A DNA stretch of 64,000 bases from Afipia massiliensis (lineage in GTDB: Bacteria; Pseudomonadota; Alphaproteobacteria; Rhizobiales; Xanthobacteraceae): NCBI RefSeq assembly GCF_014203115.1, contig NZ_JACHIJ010000003.1:310001-374000 (forward strand). The letters run 5' to 3'. Each line of letters begins with the position of its first letter. The stretch's first letter is position 1. Positions 26,477 to 35,413 of the stretch are shown one piece after another. The notes under the pieces were generated by a model. The model had not been told where the DNA came from and made no database searches. It was given only the letters and a program-made list of their open reading frames with translations. A program made the position numbers and the translations under genes.

Positions 26477-27015
26477 TTCAGCTTCGGCTCACCTGCGGCA
26501 ACGATCAACCTCGGATCATTCGCATCAACGATATGCCGCTCCAGCGGTTGCGGCCATTGCACCACAAGCTGCTCGATCAGATCGTCGAGCCCCGCTTCAT
26601 CGAATGTATCATAGAACACCGGCGTTGCGGCGCGGGCGATGAACGCATGCAACAGATGCGCGGCGTCGTAGTCATAGACGATGTCCGTCGGCACGATGCC
26701 TTCGCGCCGCATCAGGAAGCGGCGAAAACCCGTCAACCGCGCGCGGCCATCGTCAAGCGCGGCGAATGACAGCACCAATGCGTCGTGCGCGATACGCGGT
26801 CCGTCCTGCATGCGGTCAAGCATCGGCAGCGCGTTGGCCTCAACGACGTCGGCGAGGGTGCGGAAATCGCGCGACATATCGTCGGCGTGCAAGGTGTTTC
26901 GGATCGCGACGATGTTCGCCGCGTCAAGCCCGCGCGCGGTGAGCAGATCCGCAAGAGTGCGTGCACGTCCGGCAGTTTTCGATGGTGCAGCGATGGTATC
27001 GAGAGCCGCGCTCAT
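26461..27015 (-). CDS. Unknown protein translationally coupled to boxR
   Basis: A 184-residue soluble protein I cannot assign. It is mainly helical, without a signal peptide or membrane segment. Visible features are an N-terminal TLADLLTARGLDAANIVAIRNT segment, a central ALVLSFAALDDGRARLTGFRRF strand pair, and an acidic C-terminal half. The N-terminal part faintly recalls the domain preceding some GIY-YIG nucleases, but no nuclease motif is present. Its ATG overlaps the boxR stop in an ATGA arrangement, so it should be made in step with BoxR. It may be an accessory factor of the benzoate regulator or pathway; that is inference from position. Confidence 0.65.
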   Translation of the reverse strand: MSAALDTIAAPSKTAGRARTLADLLTARGLDAANIVAIRNTLHADDMSRDFRTLADVVEANALPMLDRMQDGPRIAHDALVLSFAALDDGRARLTGFRRFLMRREGIVPTDIVYDYDAAHLLHAFIARAATPVFYDTFDEAGLDDLIEQLVVQWPQPLERHIVDANDPRLIVAAGEPKLNHVTR

Positions 27016-27950
27016 TGCGCGGCGACGGCGCGCGGCGCGAATGTCAGCGACTGCTTCGCCAGCACCGGCGCGACGGTATCGGCCAGCCGCCGCGCGGCTT
27101 CATCGATATCGAGCCCCGCGGTGTCGACCTGCGCCGCCGCGCGCGCGTAGAGCGGCTCGCGACTCACGAGGATGGTGCGCAGCTCCTGCATGGCGGAGCG
27201 GTCGTCGGCCATCGGCCGCAGGTCGCCCTGCTTGCGCACGCGTCCCATGTGTTCCTCGGGCGTGGCTTTGAGCCAGATCGTATAGAACGACGACAGCACC
27301 AGATCGAACGTCACCGGTTCGGAGACGATGCCGCCGCCGGTCGCCAGCACGATCGGCTCCTTGCGCGCGAGCAATTGCGCCAGCGCCGCCTGCTCCATGC
27401 GGCGGAAACCTTCCTGGCCGTAGAGCGCGATGATCTCGGCGACCGACAGGCCGTTCTGCTGTTCGATTTCCTTGTTCAGCTCGACGAAGGTCCAGCCGAT
27501 CTTTTTCGCCAGCATCTTGCCGAGCGTCGATTTGCCGGCGCCGCGCAGCCCGATCAAGGCGATACCCGCAAAGGTGTTGCCGTGGCGCGAAGCGCCATTG
27601 CCGGAGAGAATGTCCTTGGCCTGTGCGATTTGCGGCGGCGTCGCGTTGCGCATCAGGTCGCGGATCACCAACCAGTCCGGCGAGGTGTCCGTGGTCGGGA
27701 TCAGGTCCTCGACATGGGCGCCCATTGCTGCGGACACGCGCCGCAGCAGCACGATGGAGACGTTGCCCTTGCCGCTTTCGAGCTGCGCGATGTAGCGCTC
27801 GGAAATTCCCGAAACCTTCGCCAGCACTTTCCGCGACATGCCGCGCAGCGCGCGCATGGTGCGGACGCGCTGCCCAAGCTGCTCAAGGAAATGGGTTTCC
27901 AGTTCTGCCTGCGGGGTCATGCCGTTCGACTCGTGATGGACCTGAAACAT
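27012..27950 (-). CDS. boxR: BoxR/BzdR-type regulator of benzoyl-CoA metabolism
   Basis: A transcriptional repressor that senses benzoyl-CoA. The 312-residue product fuses an N-terminal XRE helix-turn-helix (about 27-82, with MSRKVLAKVSGISERYIAQLESGKG split over the two helices) to a shikimate-kinase-like C-terminal domain. That domain carries an intact Walker A, GLRGAGKS, near 134-141. This fusion is diagnostic for BzdR/BoxR. The start could be ATG 27950 or 27920; a TTG at 27974 is less likely. It is divergent from benzoate-CoA ligase, and TGCA operators lie before boxC and before the importer-ligase unit. In characterised relatives benzoyl-CoA releases the repressor. Confidence 0.92.
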   Translation of the reverse strand: MFQVHHESNGMTPQAELETHFLEQLGQRVRTMRALRGMSRKVLAKVSGISERYIAQLESGKGNVSIVLLRRVSAAMGAHVEDLIPTTDTSPDWLVIRDLMRNATPPQIAQAKDILSGNGASRHGNTFAGIALIGLRGAGKSTLGKMLAKKIGWTFVELNKEIEQQNGLSVAEIIALYGQEGFRRMEQAALAQLLARKEPIVLATGGGIVSEPVTFDLVLSSFYTIWLKATPEEHMGRVRKQGDLRPMADDRSAMQELRTILVSREPLYARAAAQVDTAGLDIDEAARRLADTVAPVLAKQSLTFAPRAVAAQ

Positions 27951-28078
27951 AATGCCGGAAAAGGTTGACAGCAAGCTCAGGGGGTGACTTTATATGAATT
28001 ATAATTCTAAGAAATAGATCAGCGGGAGAGCTTCGTGCGGGTTGAGGGTGGACTGGGCACCGGCCCAGAATCGAAGTC

Positions 28079-29626
28079 ATGAGCGATTTATCCGGCGGAT
28101 ACAATGCCGTGACCTATCTGCTCGACCGCAATGTGGCGGCGGGGCGCGGCAAAAAGGTCGTGTTCAAGGATCCGGTCTCCGAGATCACCTATGGCGAGTT
28201 GCAGGCGCAGACCCGCCGCCTCGCCAACCTGCTGCGGCGGCTGGGCGTGCGGCGGGAAGAGCGCGTCGCGATGATGATGCTCGACACGGTGGATTTTCCG
28301 ATCGTGTTTCTGGGAAGTATCCGCGCCGGCATCGTGCCGGTGCCGCTCAACACGCTGCTGACGTCCGAGCAATATGCCTATGTGCTGGCGGATTGCCGCG
28401 CGCGGGTGCTGTTCATCTCTGAGGCGTTGTTGCCGGTGGTGAAGGATGTGCTCGGTCGCATGCCGGATTTGCAGCATGTGGTGGTGTCGGGTGCGAACGC
28501 GCAGGGTCATCTGCTGTTCAAGGATGAACTCGCGAAAGAGAGCGATCAGTTCGAGACCGCCGCGACCCATCCAGATGAGCCTGCGTTCTGGCTGTACTCG
28601 TCCGGCTCGACCGGCATGCCGAAGGGCGTGCGTCACCTGCATTCCAATCTCGAAGCGACGGCAGAGACCTACGCCAAGCAGGTGCTCGGCATTCGCGAGG
28701 ATGATGTCGGCCTCTCGGCGGCGAAACTGTTCTTTGCCTACGGTCTCGGCAACGCGCTGACCTTCCCGATGTCGGTGGGCGCGACGACGGTCCTCAATCC
28801 CGAGCGCCCGACCCCGCAGGTGATGTTCGAACTGATCCGCAAGCACGATCCGAGCATCTTCTTCGGCGTGCCGACGCTGTTCGCGGCGATGCTCAATGAC
28901 GAGGCCTTCAAGAACGAGCCGCGCACCAGGCGTTTGCGCGTCTGCACCTCGGCGGGCGAAGCGTTGCCGGAACTTGTGGGCCAAAGCTGGCAGCAGCGTT
29001 TCGGCGTCGACATTCTCGACGGCGTCGGTTCGACCGAACTGCTGCACATCTTTCTCTCCAATGCACCGGGCGACATCAAGTACGGCACCTCGGGCAAACC
29101 CGTTCCCGGTTATGCCGTGCGGCTTGTGAATGACGCAGGCGCGGATGTTGCGGACGGCGAGGTCGGTGAGTTGATCGTCAACGCGCCGTCGGCCGGTGAA
29201 GGCTACTGGAACCAGCGCAGCAAGAGCCGGCAAACGTTCGAGGGCGGCTGGACCCGCACCGGCGACAAGTACACCCGCGACGCGGAGGGCCGTTACACCT
29301 ACTGCGGCCGCTCCGATGACATGTTCAAGGTGTCCGGCATCTGGGTTTCGCCCTTCGAAGTGGAAAGCGCGCTGATCACGCATCCCTCGGTGGCGGAAGC
29401 TGCCGTGGTGCCTGCCGAGGATGCCGAAGGCCTGCTGAAACCGAAAGCATTTGTCGTACTGAAGCAGGGCGCCTCGGTGAGCGATCTCAACGGCGCACTG
29501 AAAGAGCACGTCAAGCAGAAGATCGGCCCCTGGAAATATCCGCGCTGGATCGAGGTGGTGGAGAGTTTGCCGAAAACCGCAACCGGAAAAATCCAGCGCT
29601 TCAAGCTGCGTGATAGCGCGAAGTAA
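28079..29626 (+). CDS. bclA: Benzoate-CoA ligase
   Basis: This enzyme activates benzoate to benzoyl-CoA, the substrate of the Box epoxidase and the inducer sensed by BoxR. The 515-residue product is a standard ANL enzyme of the benzoate-CoA ligase family. It has P-loop WLYSSGSTGMPKGV, the core motif DGVGSTELLHIFLSN, and the hinge region TYCGRSDDMFKVSGIWVSP. The C-terminal lysine motif is PKTATGKIQRFKL. The start at ATG 28079 lacks a strong ribosome site. The 28-kb spacer shared with boxR contains no TGCA-N6-TGCA site. A TTGACA near 27966 could be its -35 element. Confidence 0.92.
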   Translation: MSDLSGGYNAVTYLLDRNVAAGRGKKVVFKDPVSEITYGELQAQTRRLANLLRRLGVRREERVAMMMLDTVDFPIVFLGSIRAGIVPVPLNTLLTSEQYAYVLADCRARVLFISEALLPVVKDVLGRMPDLQHVVVSGANAQGHLLFKDELAKESDQFETAATHPDEPAFWLYSSGSTGMPKGVRHLHSNLEATAETYAKQVLGIREDDVGLSAAKLFFAYGLGNALTFPMSVGATTVLNPERPTPQVMFELIRKHDPSIFFGVPTLFAAMLNDEAFKNEPRTRRLRVCTSAGEALPELVGQSWQQRFGVDILDGVGSTELLHIFLSNAPGDIKYGTSGKPVPGYAVRLVNDAGADVADGEVGELIVNAPSAGEGYWNQRSKSRQTFEGGWTRTGDKYTRDAEGRYTYCGRSDDMFKVSGIWVSPFEVESALITHPSVAEAAVVPAEDAEGLLKPKAFVVLKQGASVSDLNGALKEHVKQKIGPWKYPRWIEVVESLPKTATGKIQRFKLRDSAK

Positions 29627-29632
29627 CAACGC

Positions 29633-29714
29633 CGTCATTGCGAGCGAAGCGAAGCAATCCAGAAGCAACAAGCAAGACTGGATTGCTTCGTCGCAAGCGC
29701 TCCTCGCAATGACG
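29633..29714. repeat. Palindromic intergenic repeat, family C
   Basis: The element runs from CGTCATTGCGAGCGAAGC to CTCGCAATGACG, with an inner AATCCAG / CTGGATT pair. It is the only copy of this type in the window and occupies the gap between bclA and the hydrolase gene. It begins seven bases past the bclA stop. Confidence 0.8.
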
Positions 29715-29747
29715 AATTGAACGGAAGAGAATGATGAGGAATCGACA

Positions 29748-30566
29748 ATGACCCTGCAACCCTCCGGCACACTCGCAATCGGCGATGCGCAGCTCGAATA
29801 CCGCATGATCGGGCCGACGCCCGACAAGGCGCCGACCATCGTGATGTTGCATGAAGGCCTCGGCTCCGTCGGGCTGTGGGGTGATTTCCCCGAGAAACTG
29901 CAGGCCGCAACGGGGGCGGGCGTGTTCGTCTATTCGCGCGCGGGTTACGGCAACTCGTCGCCGGTCAAACTGCCGCGGCCGCTGAATTTCATGGACATCG
30001 AGGCGCTCGAGGTGTTGCCGAAGGTGCTCGACGCCATCGGCTTTCGCCGCGGCCTGCTGCTCGGCCATTCCGACGGGGCGTCGATTGCGACGATCTATGC
30101 CGGCGGCATCCAGGATCATCGCGTGCGTGGCGTCATGCTGATCGCGCCGCACTTTGTGGTCGAGGATTTCGGGCTCGTCTCCATCGCCAAGACCCGGCAG
30201 AACTACGACACCGGCGATCTCAAGCCGAAGCTGGCGCGCTGGCACAAGGACGTCGACAACGCGTTCAACGGCTGGGCCGGTGTCTGGCTCGATCCGAAAT
30301 TCCGCGAGTGGGATATTTCGGAGTCGCTCGCGTACGTGCGCGTGCCGGTCGAGATCATTCAGGGCGCGGACGACCAGTACGGCACACAGCGTCACATCGA
30401 GATCGCGCAGGCCGAATGCTACTGCCCGGTGGACACGACGATCATTCCCGGCGCGGGCCATTCCCCGCACCGTGAGGCACCCGATGTGACGCTGAAGGCG
30501 GCGGCGGATTTCGCCAATCGTCTGTTGTCCCTGCACGGCGAAGGTGCCTTGGAGCGTGCTGCTTAG
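29748..30566 (+). CDS. Alpha/beta-fold hydrolase in the box cluster
   Basis: A 272-residue cytoplasmic hydrolase with the canonical nucleophile elbow GHSDGAS (LLLGHSDGASIA), an oxyanion region HEGLGSVGLWGDFP, and a late GAGHSPHREAP His. The ATG at 29748 follows GAGGAA. It sits between bclA and boxC. Alpha/beta hydrolases are frequent companions of box genes, where they may hydrolyse a CoA thioester, rescue a dead-end intermediate or act on benzoate esters; none of these is shown here. The catalytic residues appear intact. Confidence 0.8.
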   Translation: MTLQPSGTLAIGDAQLEYRMIGPTPDKAPTIVMLHEGLGSVGLWGDFPEKLQAATGAGVFVYSRAGYGNSSPVKLPRPLNFMDIEALEVLPKVLDAIGFRRGLLLGHSDGASIATIYAGGIQDHRVRGVMLIAPHFVVEDFGLVSIAKTRQNYDTGDLKPKLARWHKDVDNAFNGWAGVWLDPKFREWDISESLAYVRVPVEIIQGADDQYGTQRHIEIAQAECYCPVDTTIIPGAGHSPHREAPDVTLKAAADFANRLLSLHGEGALERAA

Positions 30567-30580
30567 AGTCGATCTCTCGT

Positions 30581-30665
30581 TCGTCATGCCCGGCTTTATG
30601 CCGGGCATCCACGTCTCGCTGGCGGCCAAAAGACGTGGATGGCCGGGGCAAGCCCGGCCATGACG
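30581..30665. repeat. Palindromic intergenic repeat, family B (copy 2)
   Basis: CGTCATGCCCGGCTTTATGC opens the element and GGCAAGCCCGGCCATGACG closes it, with ATCCACG / CGTGGAT inside. It separates the hydrolase stop from the boxC operator region and could terminate the upstream transcript. Confidence 0.8.
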
Positions 30666-30677
30666 AGAACGGCGACA

Positions 30678-30743
30678 TGCATAAAAATGCAGGATGACTG
30701 CATTATGAAGCTGGACAGGCTCTAAAAGCTGCATTATTGTGCA
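30678..30743 (+). promoter_or_regulatory. BoxR operators: two TGCA-N6-TGCA sites plus one TGCA
   Basis: TGCA pairs lie at 30678/30688 and 30730/30740, each with a six-base A/T-rich spacer, and a single TGCA at 30699. TATAAT follows at 30746, a plausible -10 box, so a repressor on the second pair would cover the promoter. Five TGCA elements in 66 bp, in front of boxC, match the operator style of the BzdR/BoxR family. Confidence 0.8.
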
Positions 30744-30779
30744 TTATAATTCAGATTTCAGCCGGATCGAGGGTGGCCA

Positions 30780-32468
30780 ATGGCCCAGACGGACAGAAAA
30801 CTCGCCAACAGCGCGACCTTTATCGACTTCCAGACCGAGCCTTTGAGATACCGGCACTGGAAGCTCGATGTGGCGGGCGATGTCGCCACGCTGACCATGG
30901 ACGTCGATGAGAACGGCGGCCTGTTCGAGGGCTATTTGCTCAAGCTGAATTCCTACGACCTCGGCGTCGATATCGAACTGGCGGACGCCGTGCAGCGGCT
31001 GCGGTTCGAGCATCCGCAGGTGAAAGTCGTGCTGCTGCGCTCGGGCAAGAACCGCGTGTTCTGCGCCGGCGCCAACATCCGCATGCTCGCGGGCTCGACC
31101 CACGCGCATAAAGTGAACTTCTGCAAGTTCACCAACGAGACCCGCAACGGTCTCGAGGACTCGTCGGAGAATTCCGGCCAGCGCTTCATCTGCGTCGTCA
31201 ACGGCACCGCGGCCGGCGGCGGCTACGAACTGGCGCTCGCCGCCGATCACATCATCATGGCGGATGACGGCGCTGCTGCTGTCGCGCTCCCCGAAGTGCC
31301 GCTGCTCGCGGTGCTGCCGGGTACCGGCGGGCTTACGCGCGTTGTCGACAAGCGCAAGGTGCGCCGCGACCACGCCGACTTTTTCTGCACCATCGAGGAA
31401 GGCATCAAGGGCAAGCGCGCCGTGCAGTGGCGGCTGGTGGACGAGATCGTGTCCAACTCCAAGCTCGAAGCCAGGGTCGCGGATCGCGCCAAGGAATTCG
31501 TAAGCCAATCGAAGCGCGCGGGCGAGGGGCAGGGCGTTACGCTCAAGCCGCTGAAGCGCAGCTTCACCGAAGACGGCATTCGTTATGGTTTCGTCAGCGT
31601 CGATCTCAATCGCGCCGGGCGCATCGCCACCATTTCGATCAAGGCGCCGGAGAACGATCCGCCCGCCGATGTCGCGGGCATGACGGCGCAGGGCGCGGAT
31701 TTCTGGCCGCTTCAGGTGGCGCGCGAACTGGACGACGCCATTCTGCATCTGCGCATCAACGAGCTTGAAATCGCGATGCTGGTGTTCAAGTCCCACGGCG
31801 AACGTTCGCGGGTGCTGGCCTATGACGCGCTTCTGGAAACCAACAAGACGAACTGGCTGGTCAACGAAATCCGTCATTACTGGAAGCGTGTGCTCAAGCG
31901 CATCGACGTCACCTCGCGCACGTTGGTCACATTGGTCGAGCCCGGCTCCTGCTTCGTCGGCACGCTGGCTGAGCTCGTGTTCGCAGCCGACCGTTCCTAC
32001 ATGCTGATCGGCGAGAAGCAGGGTGACAACCGCGCGCCCGCCGAAATCATCCTGAGTGCGGCGAACTTCGGCCCCTATCCGATGAGCCACGGCCTGACCC
32101 GGCTGGAATCGCGTTTCCAGGCCGATCCGTCCGATATCGAGACCGCGAAGGCGAGAATTGGTGAGGCGCTCGACGCCGAGACCGCCGAAGAGCTTGGTCT
32201 GGTGACGTTCGCGCTCGACGACATCGACTGGGACGACGAGGTGCGGGTGTTCTTCGAGGAGCGGACCAGCTTCTCGCCCGACAGCCTCACCGGTATGGAG
32301 GCGAATCTCCGCTTCGTCGGTCCGGAGACCATGGAATCGAAAATCTTTTCGCGGCTCACCGCCTGGCAGAACTGGATCTTCCAGCGGCCGAATGCGGTGG
32401 GCGAGAACGGCGCGCTGCAACGCTACGGCACCGGCGAGCGCGCGCAGTTCGACATGACACGGGTTTGA
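30780..32468 (+). CDS. boxC: Benzoyl-CoA-dihydrodiol lyase (2,3-epoxybenzoyl-CoA dihydrolase)
   Basis: BoxC opens the non-aromatic ring of 2,3-epoxybenzoyl-CoA with two waters, giving 3,4-dehydroadipyl-CoA semialdehyde and formate. The 562-residue product is a tandem crotonase-fold enzyme. The first crotonase half shows NRVFCAGANIRMLAGSTH and NGTAAGGGYELALAADH. The second half carries YWKRVLKRIDVTSRTLV and SCFVGTLAELVFAADRSYM. The length fits the family. It follows a TATAAT box and a pair of BoxR operators. The order boxC-boxB-boxA is the common one. Confidence 0.95.
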   Translation: MAQTDRKLANSATFIDFQTEPLRYRHWKLDVAGDVATLTMDVDENGGLFEGYLLKLNSYDLGVDIELADAVQRLRFEHPQVKVVLLRSGKNRVFCAGANIRMLAGSTHAHKVNFCKFTNETRNGLEDSSENSGQRFICVVNGTAAGGGYELALAADHIIMADDGAAAVALPEVPLLAVLPGTGGLTRVVDKRKVRRDHADFFCTIEEGIKGKRAVQWRLVDEIVSNSKLEARVADRAKEFVSQSKRAGEGQGVTLKPLKRSFTEDGIRYGFVSVDLNRAGRIATISIKAPENDPPADVAGMTAQGADFWPLQVARELDDAILHLRINELEIAMLVFKSHGERSRVLAYDALLETNKTNWLVNEIRHYWKRVLKRIDVTSRTLVTLVEPGSCFVGTLAELVFAADRSYMLIGEKQGDNRAPAEIILSAANFGPYPMSHGLTRLESRFQADPSDIETAKARIGEALDAETAEELGLVTFALDDIDWDDEVRVFFEERTSFSPDSLTGMEANLRFVGPETMESKIFSRLTAWQNWIFQRPNAVGENGALQRYGTGERAQFDMTRV

Positions 32469-32480
32469 AGCAATCGGCGG

Positions 32481-32594
32481 CGTCATCCTGAGGTGCGAGC
32501 ACTTGCTAGCCTCGAAGGATGAGAGCCGAAACAACAATTGACCCGCCACCCTTCGAGGCTCGCGCGCAAGATGCGCTCGCACCTCAGGATGACG
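32481..32594. repeat. Palindromic intergenic repeat, family A (copy 2)
   Basis: CGTCATCCTGAGGTGCGAGC (32481-32500) and its exact reverse complement (32575-32594) bound the element, with an inner CTCGAAGGAT / CCTTCGAGG pair. It is the most symmetric of the three family A copies and fills the boxC-boxB gap. Confidence 0.85.
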
Positions 32595-32640
32595 GGAGAG
32601 ACAACGGCAGAATGCGCGGCACGACATCAAGGAGCACGCC

Positions 32641-34086
32641 ATGAACATCATGAACGTCGATTACACCACCAAGATCCCGAACAACGTCAATCTCGCCGAA
32701 GACCGTCAGGTGCTGAAAGCGCTGGAAGGCTGGCATCCGGGTTATCTCGACTGGTGGAACGACATGGGGCCGGAAGGTTTCCAGGAATCGCTGGTCTATC
32801 TGCGCACCGCCATCAGCGTCGATCCGAAGGGCTGGGCCAAATTCGATTACGTGCGCATGCCGGAATATCGCTGGGGCGTATTGCTAGCGCCGCAGGACGA
32901 GCAACGTCAGGTGAACTTCGGCCAGCACAAGGGCGAGAAGGCGTGGCAGGAAGTGCCGGGCGAATATCGCGCGATGCTCCGCCGTCTCGTCGTCATTCAG
33001 GGCGACACCGAACCGGCCTCCGTCGAGCAGCAGCGGCATCTCGGCAAGACCGCGCCGTCGCTCTACGACATGCGCAACCTGTTTCAGGTCAACGTCGAGG
33101 AAGGCCGTCATCTCTGGGCGATGGTCTACCTGCTGCAAAAGTATTTCGGCCGCGACGGCCGCGAGGAAGCCGACGATTTGCTGCGTCGGCGCTCGGGCGA
33201 CGAGGACGCGCCGCGCATGCTCGGCGCCTTCAATGAAGCCACGCCCGACTGGCTGTCGTTCTTCATGTTCACGTTCTTCACCGATCGCGACGGCAAGATG
33301 CAGCTTGAGAGTCTGGCGCAGTCCGGCTTCGATCCGCTGTCGCGCACCTGCCGCTTCATGCTGACCGAAGAAGCCCACCACATGTTCGTCGGCGAGACCG
33401 GAGTGAGTCGGGTTCTCCAGCGCACCTGCGACGCCATGAAGGCTGCCGGTATCGAAGATCCGAACGAGATCGAGAAGGTCCGCGCGCTCGGCGTGATCGA
33501 TCTGCCGACCATGCAGAAGAAGATGAACCTGCATTACTCGCTGTCGCTGGATCTGTTCGGCTCGGAAGTTTCCACCAATGCGGCGAATTTCTACAATTCG
33601 GGCCTTAAGGGCCGCTTCCAGGAAACCAAGATCGACGACGATCATCGCCTGACCAACGACATCTACAAGGTGCTCAAGCTGGTCGACGGCAAGATCACGC
33701 TGGTCGACGAGCCCGCGCTCACCGCGCTCAATATGCGGCTGCGCGACGACTACACGCTGGATTGCGAAAAGGGCGTCGAGCGCTGGAACAAGGTCATCGA
33801 GAAAACCGGCGTCAACTTCCGGCTCGAACTGCCGCACACCGCGTTCCATCGCCAGATCGGCGAGTTCAAGGACGTCAATGCCACGCCGAAAGGCGTCATC
33901 GTCAGCGACGCGGAATGGGCCAAAATTCGCAACGACTACCTGCCCTCGACGGCGGACGGCGATTTCATCTCGTCGCTGATGGAACCGGTCTCGGAGCCCG
34001 GCAAGTTCGCGAACTGGATCGCGCCGCCGAAAGTCGGCATCGACAACAAGCCCGGCGACTTCGAATACGTGAAGATCGCGGCGTGA
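32641..34086 (+). CDS. boxB: Benzoyl-CoA 2,3-epoxidase, oxygenase subunit
   Basis: The di-iron oxygenase that epoxidises benzoyl-CoA with O2 using electrons from BoxA. The 481-residue product shows the carboxylate-bridged iron ligands in VEEGRHLWAMVY and TEEAHHMFVGE, about 80 residues apart. Conserved BoxB stretches LYDMRNLFQVN and DWLSFFMFTFFTDRDGKMQL are also present. The C-terminus ends with a region rich in charged residues. The ATG at 32641 follows AAGGAG. The protein is cytoplasmic. The assignment is firm. Confidence 0.96.
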   Translation: MNIMNVDYTTKIPNNVNLAEDRQVLKALEGWHPGYLDWWNDMGPEGFQESLVYLRTAISVDPKGWAKFDYVRMPEYRWGVLLAPQDEQRQVNFGQHKGEKAWQEVPGEYRAMLRRLVVIQGDTEPASVEQQRHLGKTAPSLYDMRNLFQVNVEEGRHLWAMVYLLQKYFGRDGREEADDLLRRRSGDEDAPRMLGAFNEATPDWLSFFMFTFFTDRDGKMQLESLAQSGFDPLSRTCRFMLTEEAHHMFVGETGVSRVLQRTCDAMKAAGIEDPNEIEKVRALGVIDLPTMQKKMNLHYSLSLDLFGSEVSTNAANFYNSGLKGRFQETKIDDDHRLTNDIYKVLKLVDGKITLVDEPALTALNMRLRDDYTLDCEKGVERWNKVIEKTGVNFRLELPHTAFHRQIGEFKDVNATPKGVIVSDAEWAKIRNDYLPSTADGDFISSLMEPVSEPGKFANWIAPPKVGIDNKPGDFEYVKIAA

Positions 34087-34098
34087 GGACTCTCAACT

Positions 34099-34184
34099 CG
34101 TCATGGCCGGGCTTGACCCGGCCATCCACGTCTTTCCGACTTCAAAGTAAGACGTGGATCACCGGGACAAGCCCGGTGATGACG
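34099..34184. repeat. Palindromic intergenic repeat, family B (copy 3)
   Basis: The element starts CGTCATGGCCGGGCTTGACC and ends ACAAGCCCGGTGATGACG, with ATCCACGTC / GACGTGGAT inside. It occupies almost all of the 118-bp boxB-boxA gap. Confidence 0.82.
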
Positions 34185-34204
34185 ACTGGATATGTTGAAC
34201 GGTC

Positions 34205-35407
34205 ATGACGACAACCGAACTCCTGAAGCAACATCTCATCGACCCGGAAATATGCATTCGCTGCAACACCTGCGAAGAGACATGTCCGGTCGATGCGGTG
34301 ACGCATGACGGCAACAACTATGTCGTCGACGCGAGCATCTGCAATCACTGCATGGACTGCATTTCGCCGTGCCCCACGGGGTCGATCGACAACTGGCGCG
34401 TGGTGACGAAGGCTTATTCCCTCGAAGAGCAATATTCGTGGGAAGAACTGCCGAAGCAGGAAGAGGTCGCGACGGCGGCTGCGGGCGAGGGCGCTGCGGT
34501 CGAGGCACTGGAGGATGAAGTCTCACGGCTGCTCGAAGAAGCCCGCAAGGGTCTCGGCGGCAAGCCGGTCGCGCCGCATTCCGCCAGCAAGCCGACGGTC
34601 AATCTCTACAATCGCTCCAAGCCCGCGACTGCGACCGTCACTGGAAATTTCCGTCTGACCGATGCGGCTGCGGATTCGGACGTGCGGCATATCATTCTGG
34701 ATTTGGGCGACCAGAAATTTCCGGTGCTGGAGGGCCAGAGCATCGGCATCGTCGCGCCCGGCACCGATGAGAACGGCAAACCGCATGTCGCTCGGCTCTA
34801 TTCGGTGGCGTCGCCGCGCGGCGGCGAGAAGCCGAACACCAACAATCTCGCGCTCACCGTGAAGCGTGAGGACAAAGGCGTTTGCTCGAATTATCTCTGC
34901 GATCTGCCGCGCGGTGCGAAACTTGAGATCACCGGGCCGTTCGGCGCGACCTTCCTGATGCCGGATGATCCCGCTGCAAATATCATCATGATCTGCACCG
35001 GCACGGGCTCCGCGCCATTCCGTGGCTTCACCGAACGCCGCCGCCGTGCCATGCCCGATGCGCCGGGACGGTTGCTGCTGTTCTTTGGCGCGCGGCGTCC
35101 GGAGGAACTGCCGTATTTCGGGCCGCTGCAAAAGGTCCCGGAAAAACTGCTCGGCAAATACTTCTGCTACTCGCGCGTGCCGGACCAGCCGCGCGTCTAT
35201 GTGCAGGATCGTATCCGCTCTGAGATGGCGCAGATCGCCGCGCTGCTGCGCGACGACAAGACCCACGTTTATATTTGCGGGCTGAAGGGTATGGAGAGCG
35301 GCGTCGATGAAGCCTTTGCCGATGCCTGTCGCTCGGCGTCGATCGACTGGTCGGCGCTCAAGCCGCAGATGCGCGAGAGCGGCCGCTATCACGTCGAGAC
35401 GTACTGA
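34205..35407 (+). CDS. boxA: Benzoyl-CoA 2,3-epoxidase, reductase subunit
   Basis: BoxA passes electrons from NADPH through FAD and iron-sulfur centres to BoxB. The 400-residue product begins with a two-[4Fe-4S] ferredoxin domain ([12 protein letters not shown], Cys17-27; [12 protein letters not shown], Cys47-57). A charged linker follows (about 80-125), then a ferredoxin-NADP reductase module with [11 protein letters not shown] for FAD and [13 protein letters not shown] for NADPH. It ends SGRYHVETY, typical of this reductase fold. The starting ATG at 34205 directly follows the palindromic repeat. It is the last gene of the box set; no aldehyde dehydrogenase (BoxD) follows. Confidence 0.95.
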   Translation: MTTTELLKQHLIDPEICIRCNTCEETCPVDAVTHDGNNYVVDASICNHCMDCISPCPTGSIDNWRVVTKAYSLEEQYSWEELPKQEEVATAAAGEGAAVEALEDEVSRLLEEARKGLGGKPVAPHSASKPTVNLYNRSKPATATVTGNFRLTDAAADSDVRHIILDLGDQKFPVLEGQSIGIVAPGTDENGKPHVARLYSVASPRGGEKPNTNNLALTVKREDKGVCSNYLCDLPRGAKLEITGPFGATFLMPDDPAANIIMICTGTGSAPFRGFTERRRRAMPDAPGRLLLFFGARRPEELPYFGPLQKVPEKLLGKYFCYSRVPDQPRVYVQDRIRSEMAQIAALLRDDKTHVYICGLKGMESGVDEAFADACRSASIDWSALKPQMRESGRYHVETY

Positions 35408-35413
35408 CCGCGA

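Noticed and set aside
26461..27015. GIY-YIG nuclease assignment
   Set aside because: Only a faint resemblance to the domain preceding some GIY-YIG nucleases; the nuclease motifs themselves are absent.
30744..32651. 635-codon minus-strand frame over boxC
   Set aside because: boxC on the plus strand is certain, and the antisense frame runs through an operator region and a repeat.
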